From Campylobacter canadensis (GTDB taxonomy: Bacteria > Campylobacterota > Campylobacteria > Campylobacterales > Campylobacteraceae), in NCBI RefSeq assembly GCF_013177655.1, contig NZ_CP035946.1, positions 1,054,001 to 1,118,000 on the forward strand: a stretch of DNA of 64,000 bases. Reading direction: 5' to 3'. The notes beneath the pieces are model-generated. The model saw only the letters and a list, made by a program, of their open reading frames with translations. It was not told the origin of the DNA and did no database searches. Positions 48,701 through 57,600 of this stretch are shown one piece after another; the stretch's first letter is position 1, and every line of letters begins with the position of its first letter. A program made the translations under genes and the position numbers.

Positions 48701-48728
48701 AATTTTAGCTAGAAAACTAGCTAAAATT
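48701..48728 (+). terminator. Rho-independent terminator of the OPT gene
   Basis: Perfect 12-bp stem (AATTTTAGCTAG with CTAGCTAAAATT), AAAA loop, followed by TAAATT. It starts 2 nt after the stop codon. Confidence 0.8.
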
Positions 48729-49107
48729 TAAATTATTTAAAGACTATCTTGCTTACTAAAAATATTTAAAACTTTATTTATTTTTCTTATTAATTTTACT
48801 TATTATTTTAAATTGTATAAAACATTAATATAACTAAAAACTAGCTACTAGTTTGCCATAATTAATAATATTACTTAATAGAGCTTAAAGGAGTAAAAGT
48901 GCTTTAAAATTTTTAATTATTAGAATTTTTATAACAGTTTTGTTTTATTTTAAATAAAATTACAAAGTAACAACATTGTTGTTAATTTTACTAAAAATCC
49001 CCTTGCTATGCTAAATTATTCTTCTTATAAATAAAACCAAATAGTAAAAATATTTTACTCTTTTATAGCTTGTGTTTTAGCTAAAAATATATAATTTTAG
49101 CTAAAAA
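48729..49107. other. Intergenic region between two converging genes
   Basis: About 380 bp between the OPT gene (plus) and the regulator (minus), with no supported ORF. It contains a 7-bp inverted repeat AAACTAG-CTA-CTAGTTT (48838-48854) and two copies of the palindrome TTTTAGCTAAAA (49075-49086 and 49095-49106), the second ending 1 nt after the regulator stop. These may form a weak terminator for the minus-strand operon. Confidence 0.5.
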
Positions 49108-49689
49108 TTACAAAGATATATTTTTTAATTTTATCATAAGTGCGATTTTGTTTTCCACACCTAGTTTTTGATAAATACTAGCACTATCGCTTTTAATAGT
49201 TCTTAGGCTAAGATTAAGATTTTGTGCTATTGCATTATTATTTAAACCATCTTTTATATATTTTACTATTTGTCTTTCTCTATCATTTAAACTTTCTAAA
49301 ACAGTAGAATTATCTTCATAATTTACATTTATAAGTTTTATCATATTTAAAACAATTTCTGGTAAAAGCCAAATACCACCATTATTTACACATCTAATAG
49401 CATCAACAAAATGATTTTTTTGCATTTTTGAATTTGCATAGGCCTTTGCACCTGCTTTTAAACATTGTTGTGCTTGATTAAAGTTAGGATTTTTGCTAAT
49501 AGCAATAAATTTAACCGAATTCTTGCTTAAAAATTCAATTTCATCATACATATCACTAATAACAATATTTATATTTTTAGCTAAAACTACATTAGAATTT
49601 GCAACTTCAATACATTCAAATTCACTTTCAAGCAATTCTTTTATATAAAACTTATCTTGTTTATTATCAATTAAAAGTGCGATTTGCAT
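49108..49689 (-). CDS. LuxR/NarL-type response regulator at the end of the Lap-like operon
   Basis: A 193-residue protein: an N-terminal receiver-like domain with the candidate phosphoacceptor Asp46 (INIVISDMYDE) but a diverged acidic pocket, and a C-terminal LuxR helix-turn-helix (LNDRERQIVKYIKDGLNNNAIAQNLNLSLRTIKSDSASIYQKLGV). It probably regulates the operon it ends or the adhesin gene. No sensor kinase is adjacent. Its start abuts the HlyD-like gene (1-nt overlap). Confidence 0.87.
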   Translation of the reverse strand: MQIALLIDNKQDKFYIKELLESEFECIEVANSNVVLAKNINIVISDMYDEIEFLSKNSVKFIAISKNPNFNQAQQCLKAGAKAYANSKMQKNHFVDAIRCVNNGGIWLLPEIVLNMIKLINVNYEDNSTVLESLNDRERQIVKYIKDGLNNNAIAQNLNLSLRTIKSDSASIYQKLGVENKIALMIKLKNISL

Positions 49690-51008
49690 TATCTCTCCCT
49701 TAAAGCATTTTGTTTAGTTTTAAATATTGGTTTTAATAAATAATCTAAGATTGTTTTTTTACCTGTAATAATATCAGCTGTAACAATCATACCTACTTTT
49801 AAATCAAGCGGATGCTCATCTGTTCCTAAATGATTTTTATCAGTAACTATTCTTACTAAATAATAACTTTCCCCTTTTTCGTTGGTTTCAGTATCGGCAC
49901 TAATTTGTAATACCTTACCCTTTAAACCTCCGTAAATGCTAAAATCATAAGCGCTAAATTTTAATGTAGCTGGTAAATCTTCTCTTAAAAAAGCAACATC
50001 AGCTGGCTTAACCTTAACTTCAGCGATTAACTTATCATCTAAAGGAACAATTTCAGCTATATCCATACCTGGTTTTATAACACCTGAAACGGTATGAATA
50101 TTCATCTTTGAAATAATTCCATTTACTGGACTTTTTACTAAGGTTCTTTCTACTTTATCATCTAAGCCTATTTGACTTTTTGAAATTCTTGCAATTTCAG
50201 CATTCACTTCATTTAGTTCTTTTTTGCTATCATTTGTAAAACTAAGCTGTATTTCTTTTAAGGCTTCTTTTGCCTTTGGTAAGGCTATGGTTGCTTGTGA
50301 AAGCTCTCCTTGAATATCATTTACCTTTCTTTGACCTTGCAAATAATCAATCTTAGAAACACTACCTTTTTTATAAGCATCTTCAACCAATCTTTGCTCT
50401 TGCTTTGCGATATTTAAATTAGTTGTTAGATAAGATATTTTTGAATTTAATTCTTTAATTTCACTTTCTTTTTGAGAAATTTTTGCATTTAGCTGTAATT
50501 TATTTGTATTAAACAAACTTTTTTCATTGTTTAAAGCAATAGAATTTATTTTTTCTAATTCTTCTTTGCTTATCACGCCTTCATTGAAATCTTTGCTATA
50601 AGCTTGTGCAAAAAGGCGTATTTTTTTAGCTAAAAGTTCGCTTAATTTTACACCACTTTCAGCTAAAGAACTTTCAAAACTTTTATTATCAATTTTTACT
50701 AAAATTTGCCCTTTTTTAACAATATCGCCTTCTCTTACTAAAATCTCTTGAACTATACCACCTTCAAGGTTTTGAATAACTTGATTTTGACCACTAGGTA
50801 TAACCTTACCTTGACCACGAGTAATCTCATCAACATTAGCAACACCCATCCATACGATTAAGCCTAAAATACACACAAGTACTAAATAAAGCATAGTTTT
50901 AGTCTTATGAGAATTCTTTGCTAAAACAGCCTGAGCTAGGCTATTCATATAAGCAATATCTTCTTTTGTGTATTCTTTAGAAATATTATTTTTATTATCT
51001 TTTTTCAT
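49689..51008 (-). CDS. lapC: Type I secretion membrane-fusion protein (HlyD/LapC family)
   Basis: Periplasmic adaptor linking the ABC exporter to the TolC-like channel. The 439-residue protein has a cytoplasmic tail, one membrane helix (about 43-61), a biotinyl/lipoyl-like segment (GKVIPSGQNQVIQNLEGGIVQEILVREGDIV), a long coiled-coil hairpin (about 150-270) and a C-terminal beta-barrel domain (VKSPVNGIISKMNIHTVSG, DLKVGMIVTADI). It lies 3 nt after the ABC-transporter gene. Confidence 0.92.
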   Translation of the reverse strand: MKKDNKNNISKEYTKEDIAYMNSLAQAVLAKNSHKTKTMLYLVLVCILGLIVWMGVANVDEITRGQGKVIPSGQNQVIQNLEGGIVQEILVREGDIVKKGQILVKIDNKSFESSLAESGVKLSELLAKKIRLFAQAYSKDFNEGVISKEELEKINSIALNNEKSLFNTNKLQLNAKISQKESEIKELNSKISYLTTNLNIAKQEQRLVEDAYKKGSVSKIDYLQGQRKVNDIQGELSQATIALPKAKEALKEIQLSFTNDSKKELNEVNAEIARISKSQIGLDDKVERTLVKSPVNGIISKMNIHTVSGVIKPGMDIAEIVPLDDKLIAEVKVKPADVAFLREDLPATLKFSAYDFSIYGGLKGKVLQISADTETNEKGESYYLVRIVTDKNHLGTDEHPLDLKVGMIVTADIITGKKTILDYLLKPIFKTKQNALRER

Positions 51009-51011
51009 ATT

Positions 51012-53126
51012 TTAAACTCCAAGTTCATTTAATACTTTGGCTTTTGGACCATCTAAAACAACCTTACCATTATCAATAACTATTATTCTATCTACTAGGC
51101 TTAATAGTGATTGTTTGTGAGTAATTACAACTAAGGTTTTATCACTGCAAGCTTTTTTAATATTTTCTAAGACTTTTGCTTCAGTTGATGTATCAATAGA
51201 ATTTGTTGGTTCATCTAAAAGTACAATAGGAGCATCTTTAATAAAGGCTCTTGCAATGGCAATGCTTTGTCTTTGCCCACCGCTTAAACCTTCACCTCTT
51301 TCATAAACAGGCATATCAAAACCTTGCGGGTGTGAATTTACAAAATCACTAACACAAGCAATATCAGCAGCCTTTACTATCTCTTCATCGCTTGCAGCTG
51401 GATTTTTATAAATAATATTTTCTCTAACACTGCCTTTAAAAAGCATAATATCTTGTGAAACATAGGCGATATGTTCTCTTAAATCAGCTGGGTCAATTTG
51501 TTCAACATCAATTCCATCAATACTAACACTACCTTTAGTAGGCTCATATAAACCTAAAATTAATTTTTCTATTGTTGTTTTACCGCTACCATTTTTTCCT
51601 ATGATTGCAACTTTTTCGCCTTCTTTAATTTTAAATGTAACTGAATTTAAAGACTCTTTTTTTGCTTCTGGATAAGTAAAAGATACATTGTTAAAATCAA
51701 TCTGACCGTTAAAATTATTTCTGCGTATAAATTTCTTTCCATCTGGTCTTTCTACAGGTAATTGCATAATGTCTTCTATACTTTTATAAGCGGTTTTTGT
51801 TTGCTGAAAGTTAGAAATAAGTGATGCAACCTGCCCCATAGGAGTAATAGCACGAGAACTTAAAATAACACTAGCAATAAGCCCACCCATACTAAGCTGC
51901 ATATCCTTAATCATATAAACACCCATTACAACTATAGCAATAGTGTTAAATTGAACTAAAAAGCCTGTAACCATTGAAATTGAGCTTGAAAGTAATTTAC
52001 TTTTAATGCTTTTTGCAGCTATTTCTCCTGTAGCTTCTTCATAAACCCATTGCGCTTGAGATGCAGCATTTAAACTTTTAATAGTTTCAAGAGTATTTAA
52101 ACTTTCTACTAAAATACCATTTTTATAAGCACTTGCTTTATATGTACTTTCAATTGATTTTTGAAGTGGGTTTTTAATGCTAAAGGTATAAATTAAAATT
52201 AAAATAATCACAACAATAGGAACAACAACTAAATAACCTGCTAAAAAATATACAGTAAGTAAAAAAATCACACAAAAAGGCATATCTACAATACTAGCTA
52301 TTGAAGCTGACGCAAAAAAGCTTTTTAAAGTATCAAATTCTTTTAAATTTTGTGCAAAAGAACCAACACTTTTTGGTCTTACGCTAAGCTTAATATCTAA
52401 AACCTTTTCATAAATCATTGAACTCATAATTATTTCACTTCTTTTAGAAGCATTTTCTAAAAAATAAGCTCTTACTAATTTTATAACTAAATCAAGTGCA
52501 TAAACTATAAAAACCCCTATTGCAAGTACCCATAAAGTTTCTGTAGCATTATTTGGCACAACTCTATCATAAACATTCATTGTAAAAAGCGGAGAAGCTA
52601 ATACAAAAAGATTTATAATAAATGATGCAATTAAAACGTCAATATAAATCCCCTTACTTCTTTTTAAAGTATCAAAAAACCAATGTGAATTTGCCTTTGC
52701 AAGTTCATCGCTATTATCATCTTTATAAGAAAATTCTTTTTTTAAATAAAAGCAATAACCTAAATATTCTTCTTCTAAAGTTTGAATGCTAATTTTTGTG
52801 CTACTTTCAAGACCTGGTAAAATAACCACAGCTTCATTATTTTCAAAAGCTTGTAAAATGCAAGCTTTTTTATCCTTTAAAACTAAAATACAAGGCAAAA
52901 CTAATCTTGGAATATCAAGCAAATCTTTTTTCACCAAAGAGCTAGAATAGCCTGCCTTTTTTGCTGCTCTTGAAAAAAGCGCCTTTTTACTATTGGTTGA
53001 AAATAATTCAACCATACCGCTATTTTTATCCACAGGTAAACCTGCTGTAAGTGCTTGGGCACTATAAGGATTTTTATTTAAATGCGTAAAAAGCACTAAA
53101 CATTCTAATAATTCATTTGTATGCAT
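51012..53126 (-). CDS. lapB: Type I secretion ABC transporter (LapB/HlyB-like)
   Basis: A 704-residue exporter: an N-terminal C39-like domain (about 1-135) without the Cys-His catalytic pair (so not a bacteriocin leader peptidase), six membrane helices (about 155-430), and a nucleotide-binding domain with Walker A GKNGSGKTT, signature LSGGQRQS, Walker B IVLLDEPT and switch His in VITHKQ. The class is the one used for RTX adhesins (LapB, RtxB). It is placed 8 nt after the LapD gene. Confidence 0.93.
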   Translation of the reverse strand: MHTNELLECLVLFTHLNKNPYSAQALTAGLPVDKNSGMVELFSTNSKKALFSRAAKKAGYSSSLVKKDLLDIPRLVLPCILVLKDKKACILQAFENNEAVVILPGLESSTKISIQTLEEEYLGYCFYLKKEFSYKDDNSDELAKANSHWFFDTLKRSKGIYIDVLIASFIINLFVLASPLFTMNVYDRVVPNNATETLWVLAIGVFIVYALDLVIKLVRAYFLENASKRSEIIMSSMIYEKVLDIKLSVRPKSVGSFAQNLKEFDTLKSFFASASIASIVDMPFCVIFLLTVYFLAGYLVVVPIVVIILILIYTFSIKNPLQKSIESTYKASAYKNGILVESLNTLETIKSLNAASQAQWVYEEATGEIAAKSIKSKLLSSSISMVTGFLVQFNTIAIVVMGVYMIKDMQLSMGGLIASVILSSRAITPMGQVASLISNFQQTKTAYKSIEDIMQLPVERPDGKKFIRRNNFNGQIDFNNVSFTYPEAKKESLNSVTFKIKEGEKVAIIGKNGSGKTTIEKLILGLYEPTKGSVSIDGIDVEQIDPADLREHIAYVSQDIMLFKGSVRENIIYKNPAASDEEIVKAADIACVSDFVNSHPQGFDMPVYERGEGLSGGQRQSIAIARAFIKDAPIVLLDEPTNSIDTSTEAKVLENIKKACSDKTLVVITHKQSLLSLVDRIIVIDNGKVVLDGPKAKVLNELGV

Positions 53127-53134
53127 AACGCCCC

Positions 53135-55009
53135 CTATTTAATTTCGCTTATATATCTACCTTGCATATATTCTATGCCGATTTTTTGTAATTTTTCTTT
53201 TTGTTCTGAATTTTCTATTCCTATTGCAATAATTTTTACTCCTTTAGAATTTATAATTGTTTGCATAGCGTTTTTTGCTCCGCTTGTATTATTGTCTTCT
53301 AATAAATCTAAAAGCATACTTGCTTGAATTTTTAAATAACTTACATTTAATTCATTTAAAGCAAGTAAGTATTCTTTATTTAAAGCAAAGTGGTCTAAAC
53401 CTAAAGATATGTTAAATTGTTTAATAAACTTAACAAAAGCAACTAAATCACTAATATTAATTAATGAATTCATAGCAAGTTCAAAATAAATTTTTTGATT
53501 TACATTTTTATTTTTTAGAATTTTTTGTAGTAGCTTATAATTTTTTTCTTTAATTAAATCATTTGAGATATTTATTGCAATTGGTGCATAAAATTCATTA
53601 GAAATCGCCTTGCTTAATACATACATATCAAGCTCTTCGTTAATATTTAAAGCACTAACAATAGGCATAAAAAATGAAGCACTCATAAGCTCACCATTTA
53701 ATTTTAATCTTAAATACAATTCAGAATGAAGCAATTCAACATTACTTAAAACATCTTGTTGAACAAAGCAAAACTCATCATTATTCATAGCATTTAAAAT
53801 AAAGTCTTTATACTCTTGCTTTCCTAATAAAAGCTCGTTTTCTGCTATATTTTCTTCAATACTAAAATTATTTTTTGCTCTAAGTAATAAATGGTCAATT
53901 CTTACTAATAATTCGTTGTATTTAATTTTATCAAAATATGCTAAAGCAGCATTTACCTTAAATTCACTTGAATCTAAATTATATTTTTCAAATAATTCTT
54001 TTACAAGCTCAATTACATTGATACATTCTCTTTTAAATTCTTGTCTATTTTTGCTTAAAATAGCAAAATCATTCTCATTTAAAATAAAAACATTTTCTTT
54101 TTCATAAGTTTTTAAAACAGCAGCAAGTTCGTTAAAAAAATTAAGCGCTTTTGCAAAACCTAAAATCTTTTTCACATTGTAAGTTTCTTTAATGCTTAAA
54201 ACAAATAAAAAACCATTTGAATATTCTTCACTATTTAAATTTTGCTCATATTGATTAATAAAATATCTACGATTATATAAATTAGTTCTTTCATCTTTAT
54301 ATAAAAGCTCATTATATCTATCAATAGTTCCTGCTTCTCTTTCAAAAATATCTCTAACCTTTCCTACCATTGAGTTCATAGCCTGAACCATCTTTTTTAC
54401 TTCTTGGGTAAAAGGTAACTTATCTTGAACAATAAAAATATTTTCTAATATAGCTTCTGCTTGTTGTCTTACTAATTCTAACGGTCTAAATAAAGCTTTT
54501 AAAGCAAAAAATACAAAAATCAAACTTAAAGCACAAATTATACCTAAACTAATAAATAAATCTTTTAAAGTAGTATAAAGTTGCTCGTATGCAAAAACTG
54601 GGCTAATTTGCACAATTAAAGTACCTATTTTATTCCATTGTCTAATCTCAAATTCAACACTTGGTGGAGTAAAATCAACTAAATCTATAAACCATTTACT
54701 TACTCCGTAATAAGCGTGTTCTTCTAATTTTCTATCATAAATAATATTAGAATTTGCATCAAGAAATTTTATCTGTTCATAAACACCACTATCAAAAATA
54801 GCATTAATTAATAATCCAACACTATCTGGAGTAATTTCTGATAAAGTAGAAATTGATAAGCCCAAAGACTTTGCAGTATGTTCTGCATTTATTTGCAGTT
54901 GGGTTTGAATAAAATCATTTGATGTTTTATAGTCTTTTATCGCCACAATTCCTAAAATTATAAAAATGAAAAGTACTGAACCAATTAAAATTTGCTTAAA
55001 TAATGTCAT
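53135..55009 (-). CDS. lapD: LapD-like c-di-GMP receptor (degenerate GGDEF-EAL)
   Basis: A 624-residue inner-membrane protein with helix 1 (5-24), a periplasmic LapD/MoxY-type domain (about 25-148), helix 2 (about 150-172), a HAMP linker, and cytoplasmic GGDEF and EAL domains. Both enzymatic sites are degraded: GGDEF reads NENDF (311-315), EAL reads ELY (430-432) and DDFG reads DHFA (539-542). That is the pattern of a receptor, not an enzyme. Trp125 in RQWNKIGTLIVQ sits where P. fluorescens LapD has the Trp that plugs into LapG. The start overlaps the lapG stop. It should sequester LapG when c-di-GMP is high. Confidence 0.92.
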   Translation of the reverse strand: MTLFKQILIGSVLFIFIILGIVAIKDYKTSNDFIQTQLQINAEHTAKSLGLSISTLSEITPDSVGLLINAIFDSGVYEQIKFLDANSNIIYDRKLEEHAYYGVSKWFIDLVDFTPPSVEFEIRQWNKIGTLIVQISPVFAYEQLYTTLKDLFISLGIICALSLIFVFFALKALFRPLELVRQQAEAILENIFIVQDKLPFTQEVKKMVQAMNSMVGKVRDIFEREAGTIDRYNELLYKDERTNLYNRRYFINQYEQNLNSEEYSNGFLFVLSIKETYNVKKILGFAKALNFFNELAAVLKTYEKENVFILNENDFAILSKNRQEFKRECINVIELVKELFEKYNLDSSEFKVNAALAYFDKIKYNELLVRIDHLLLRAKNNFSIEENIAENELLLGKQEYKDFILNAMNNDEFCFVQQDVLSNVELLHSELYLRLKLNGELMSASFFMPIVSALNINEELDMYVLSKAISNEFYAPIAINISNDLIKEKNYKLLQKILKNKNVNQKIYFELAMNSLINISDLVAFVKFIKQFNISLGLDHFALNKEYLLALNELNVSYLKIQASMLLDLLEDNNTSGAKNAMQTIINSKGVKIIAIGIENSEQKEKLQKIGIEYMQGRYISEIK

Positions 55010-55668
55010 AAATCACCCTTTTTTAATTTTTCTAAATATTTTGCCCATTCCTTTGTGTATTTAGATGATTTTGCTGAAATTTTTCCTGTTGATGCTTGTT
55101 GTGCTAAAAATAAATCCTTAGCATTGAAAGCTAAAACCGGCTTTAAATCAGGTCTATTATTTGCTCTTCTTATATTGTTTGTATTACTATCTAAAATAAA
55201 AGGAATTGAATCTTGGTTCTCATAATAAGCTAAAACCATATGCGCAATCCATTTTCCATTTAAATTTGCATAAACATAAGTAAAGAACAATTTATTTTCA
55301 TCAACACCTAAATCAAGTAAGGTAAAATACTTTGCAATTACAAAATCTTCACAATCTCCAAGCCCCTTGCCTAAAGACTCAAATCTATTTGCCCAGTAAT
55401 CAACCTTACCCCACACTTGCATATCATCAGCCCATTTGATTATAGTTGAGTCGTTAAAAAATTCATTTACTTTTAATAGTTTTACACCCTCTTCTTTTCC
55501 TACCAACTCATTCATAAGCTTGTCAAGTCTTTCTAGTCTAACAACGCCTTGTTGTCCGTACTGCCTTTTCATATTTTCATATGTTTGCGGCTTAATAAAA
55601 GAAGAACTTGATAAATTTATTACAAAAAAGAGAGTAATTAATACTCTCTTAATATTGCCTTTAAACAT
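55006..55668 (-). CDS. lapG: LapG-like periplasmic cysteine protease
   Basis: Bacterial transglutaminase-like cysteine proteinase of 220 residues with a signal peptide or anchor (residues 7-22). The catalytic triad is visible: Cys106 (GLGDCEDFV), His143 (WIAHMVLAYY) and Asp160 (FILDSNT). The acidic residues around Cys106 match the calcium-binding site of LapG. Characterised enzymes cleave a giant adhesin near its N-terminus after a di-alanine motif, releasing cells from surfaces. It lies between the TolC-like and LapD genes. Confidence 0.93.
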   Translation of the reverse strand: MFKGNIKRVLITLFFVINLSSSSFIKPQTYENMKRQYGQQGVVRLERLDKLMNELVGKEEGVKLLKVNEFFNDSTIIKWADDMQVWGKVDYWANRFESLGKGLGDCEDFVIAKYFTLLDLGVDENKLFFTYVYANLNGKWIAHMVLAYYENQDSIPFILDSNTNNIRRANNRPDLKPVLAFNAKDLFLAQQASTGKISAKSSKYTKEWAKYLEKLKKGDL

Positions 55669-55678
55669 AAAATTTTAA

Positions 55679-57454
55679 TTATTTTACATCATTAATTGAA
55701 CACGCAAATGTAATAAAATTCTTTGCATATCCATTTACAAAAGTATCAGTTAAAACACCTAAATTATTTAACATCTTATATTGCGCTAAAACATAAGCAT
55801 TGTGAGTGCTTGTGTATTCACGAACTGAACTAAAATATTCGCTTTGTGCATCTAAAAGATTAATTAAATCTCTTTTTCCAAGTTTAAATTCATCTTCATA
55901 AGTATCTAAAGTTTCTTTAGCATAATCAACATATTGTTTTAAATAATCTAATTTTTCTTTGTTAATTACATAAGAATTAAATGCAAAAGAATTGCTTTCT
56001 TCTAATTCACGCTTTGTATTTTCTAATGAATTAATTCCTGAAAGTTGTGAAAGTTTAGCTTTTTCAAGATTTAATTTATCTTGAGTTTTGTTAAATAGAT
56101 TATATGAAAAGTTAAGCGCTGCTATGCCTTGAGTTTGATTATATTTATCTGAGTCAATATTTTTTCTTGCAATATCACTTTTTTCATATTTACCGCTTAA
56201 ACTTAAATCTAACTTAGGCATCATATTAGATTTACTTGCTTCATAAGCATAGCCTAAAGCCTTAGAATTTTCTTCTTGAATTTTTAAACTCGGGCTGCAT
56301 TTGTAGCTTAAAGTATCAAAGCTGTTTAAATCTTGCGGAATAACAAAATTAGCTTCAACATTTGCTAAAGAATTAGCATCAATGCTTTGACCATAGTATT
56401 TTTTAAATGAATTTAACGCATCATCTAAGTCATTTTTTGCTGCTAATAAATTACTTTTTGCTAATGCTAAACGACTTCCTGCTTGTTTTTCTTCACTTGG
56501 GCGTGCATAGCCTGTTTTTGTTCTATCTTTGATTAAAGAATAAATTTTTTCATGTTCGCTAACATTTTGCTCTGCAATATCAACTAAAACTTTTGCTTTA
56601 ATAACTGCAGCATAAGCACTAACAACAGAATATGTTAATTCGTTTGAATTTTGAATTAAATTATAAGCTGCTGCATTTGTTGTATGGCTTTGTTGTGATT
56701 GAGTATTTACATCATAACCACCATTAAATAAATTTTCATTTAAAACTAAAGATGCGTCATATAATCCGCCTTTACTTTTTGTTTTGTTTTCTATATTTGG
56801 TTTTTTAGAAATTGTATTATAACTTGCATTAGCATATAAATTTAATGTTGGATAATAAACTGAATTAGCAATATCTAAATCTTTTGCTGATTTTAAATAC
56901 TCGTTTTTAATATTTAAAATATTTGGATTATTAGCTAAAACATCTTTTACCACTGCTTCTAAGCTTAAACTTCCATTTCCATTGTAAGTAAATAAATTAC
57001 CCTTAGAAGTGTTTGCTTTATCTAAACTATCTAAAAATGATGAAGTTTTTGTACTTTCTGGTTGAACAACTACTGCAGGTGCTTCACTTGATGGATTTAA
57101 AACTTCTAATTCTTGCTTACCTTCTGCAAAAGTTGGCTCTTCTCCTGGTTTTTTAGCTATAACATAAGCATCTTTGTATTTTGTATTTTTTCTAATTACA
57201 TCTCTAATAGCTCTTGCTTTCTTTGCACTCATATCTGCTGTTTCAGCAACAACAGTATAATGACTACCACTCATTCTATTTTTAACTACTACTTCGTTTG
57301 CATATTCGCTATTTTTAATAGCCTCTGAAACTTGATTGTATGCTTTTACTAATTGCGTTTCGTTATTATGGCTTAGTGAAATTGCAAAGATATTATATTC
57401 ACTTGCATTTAAAAAACTCAGCGCTACTGCTGATAAAACGATGGTTTTTTTCAT
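55679..57454 (-). CDS. lapE: TolC-family porin (LapE-like) with an extra N-terminal domain
   Basis: Outer-membrane channel of the type I secretion system, 591 residues. A signal peptide (1-17) is followed by a separate domain (about 20-105: YNIFAISLSHNNE, KNRMSGSHYTVVAE, KYKDAYVI) that looks SPOR-like, then a linker and the outer-membrane efflux domain with two coiled-coil repeats (about 165-575). It is the first gene of the operon, 10 nt ahead of lapG, and has AAAGGAAAATT before its ATG. Confidence 0.88.
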   Translation of the reverse strand: MKKTIVLSAVALSFLNASEYNIFAISLSHNNETQLVKAYNQVSEAIKNSEYANEVVVKNRMSGSHYTVVAETADMSAKKARAIRDVIRKNTKYKDAYVIAKKPGEEPTFAEGKQELEVLNPSSEAPAVVVQPESTKTSSFLDSLDKANTSKGNLFTYNGNGSLSLEAVVKDVLANNPNILNIKNEYLKSAKDLDIANSVYYPTLNLYANASYNTISKKPNIENKTKSKGGLYDASLVLNENLFNGGYDVNTQSQQSHTTNAAAYNLIQNSNELTYSVVSAYAAVIKAKVLVDIAEQNVSEHEKIYSLIKDRTKTGYARPSEEKQAGSRLALAKSNLLAAKNDLDDALNSFKKYYGQSIDANSLANVEANFVIPQDLNSFDTLSYKCSPSLKIQEENSKALGYAYEASKSNMMPKLDLSLSGKYEKSDIARKNIDSDKYNQTQGIAALNFSYNLFNKTQDKLNLEKAKLSQLSGINSLENTKRELEESNSFAFNSYVINKEKLDYLKQYVDYAKETLDTYEDEFKLGKRDLINLLDAQSEYFSSVREYTSTHNAYVLAQYKMLNNLGVLTDTFVNGYAKNFITFACSINDVK

Positions 57455-57487
57455 AATTTTCCTTTGATTTTTGATAAAATGCCGTGA

Positions 57488-57497
57488 TTTTATATAA
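57488..57497 (-). promoter_or_regulatory. Possible -10 region of the Lap-like operon
   Basis: TATATAAAAT on the minus strand, about 35 bp upstream of the TolC-like ATG. AT-rich flanks make the exact hexamer uncertain. Confidence 0.4.
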
Positions 57498-57530
57498 TAA
57501 AGTTTAAAATTTAATTAAAATAAGCAAGTA

Positions 57531-57548
57531 TAAGAAGAATTCTTCTTA
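57531..57548. repeat. 18-bp perfect palindrome upstream of the Lap-like operon
   Basis: TAAGAAGAATTCTTCTTA, a perfect inverted repeat centred about 85 bp upstream of the TolC-like start and about 60 bp downstream of the cytochrome c553 stop. It has no T-run, so an operator is more likely than a terminator. Confidence 0.55.
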
Positions 57549-57600
57549 AGTTAATAAAAACTCAAGAAGATATTTAACTTTCTTTAAAAATTATTAAAAA

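Noticed and set aside
51012-53126. ABC exporter as a bacteriocin (peptidase-containing) transporter
   Set aside because: The N-terminal C39-like domain lacks the catalytic Cys/His, and LapD/LapG genes adjoin it, which points to adhesin export.
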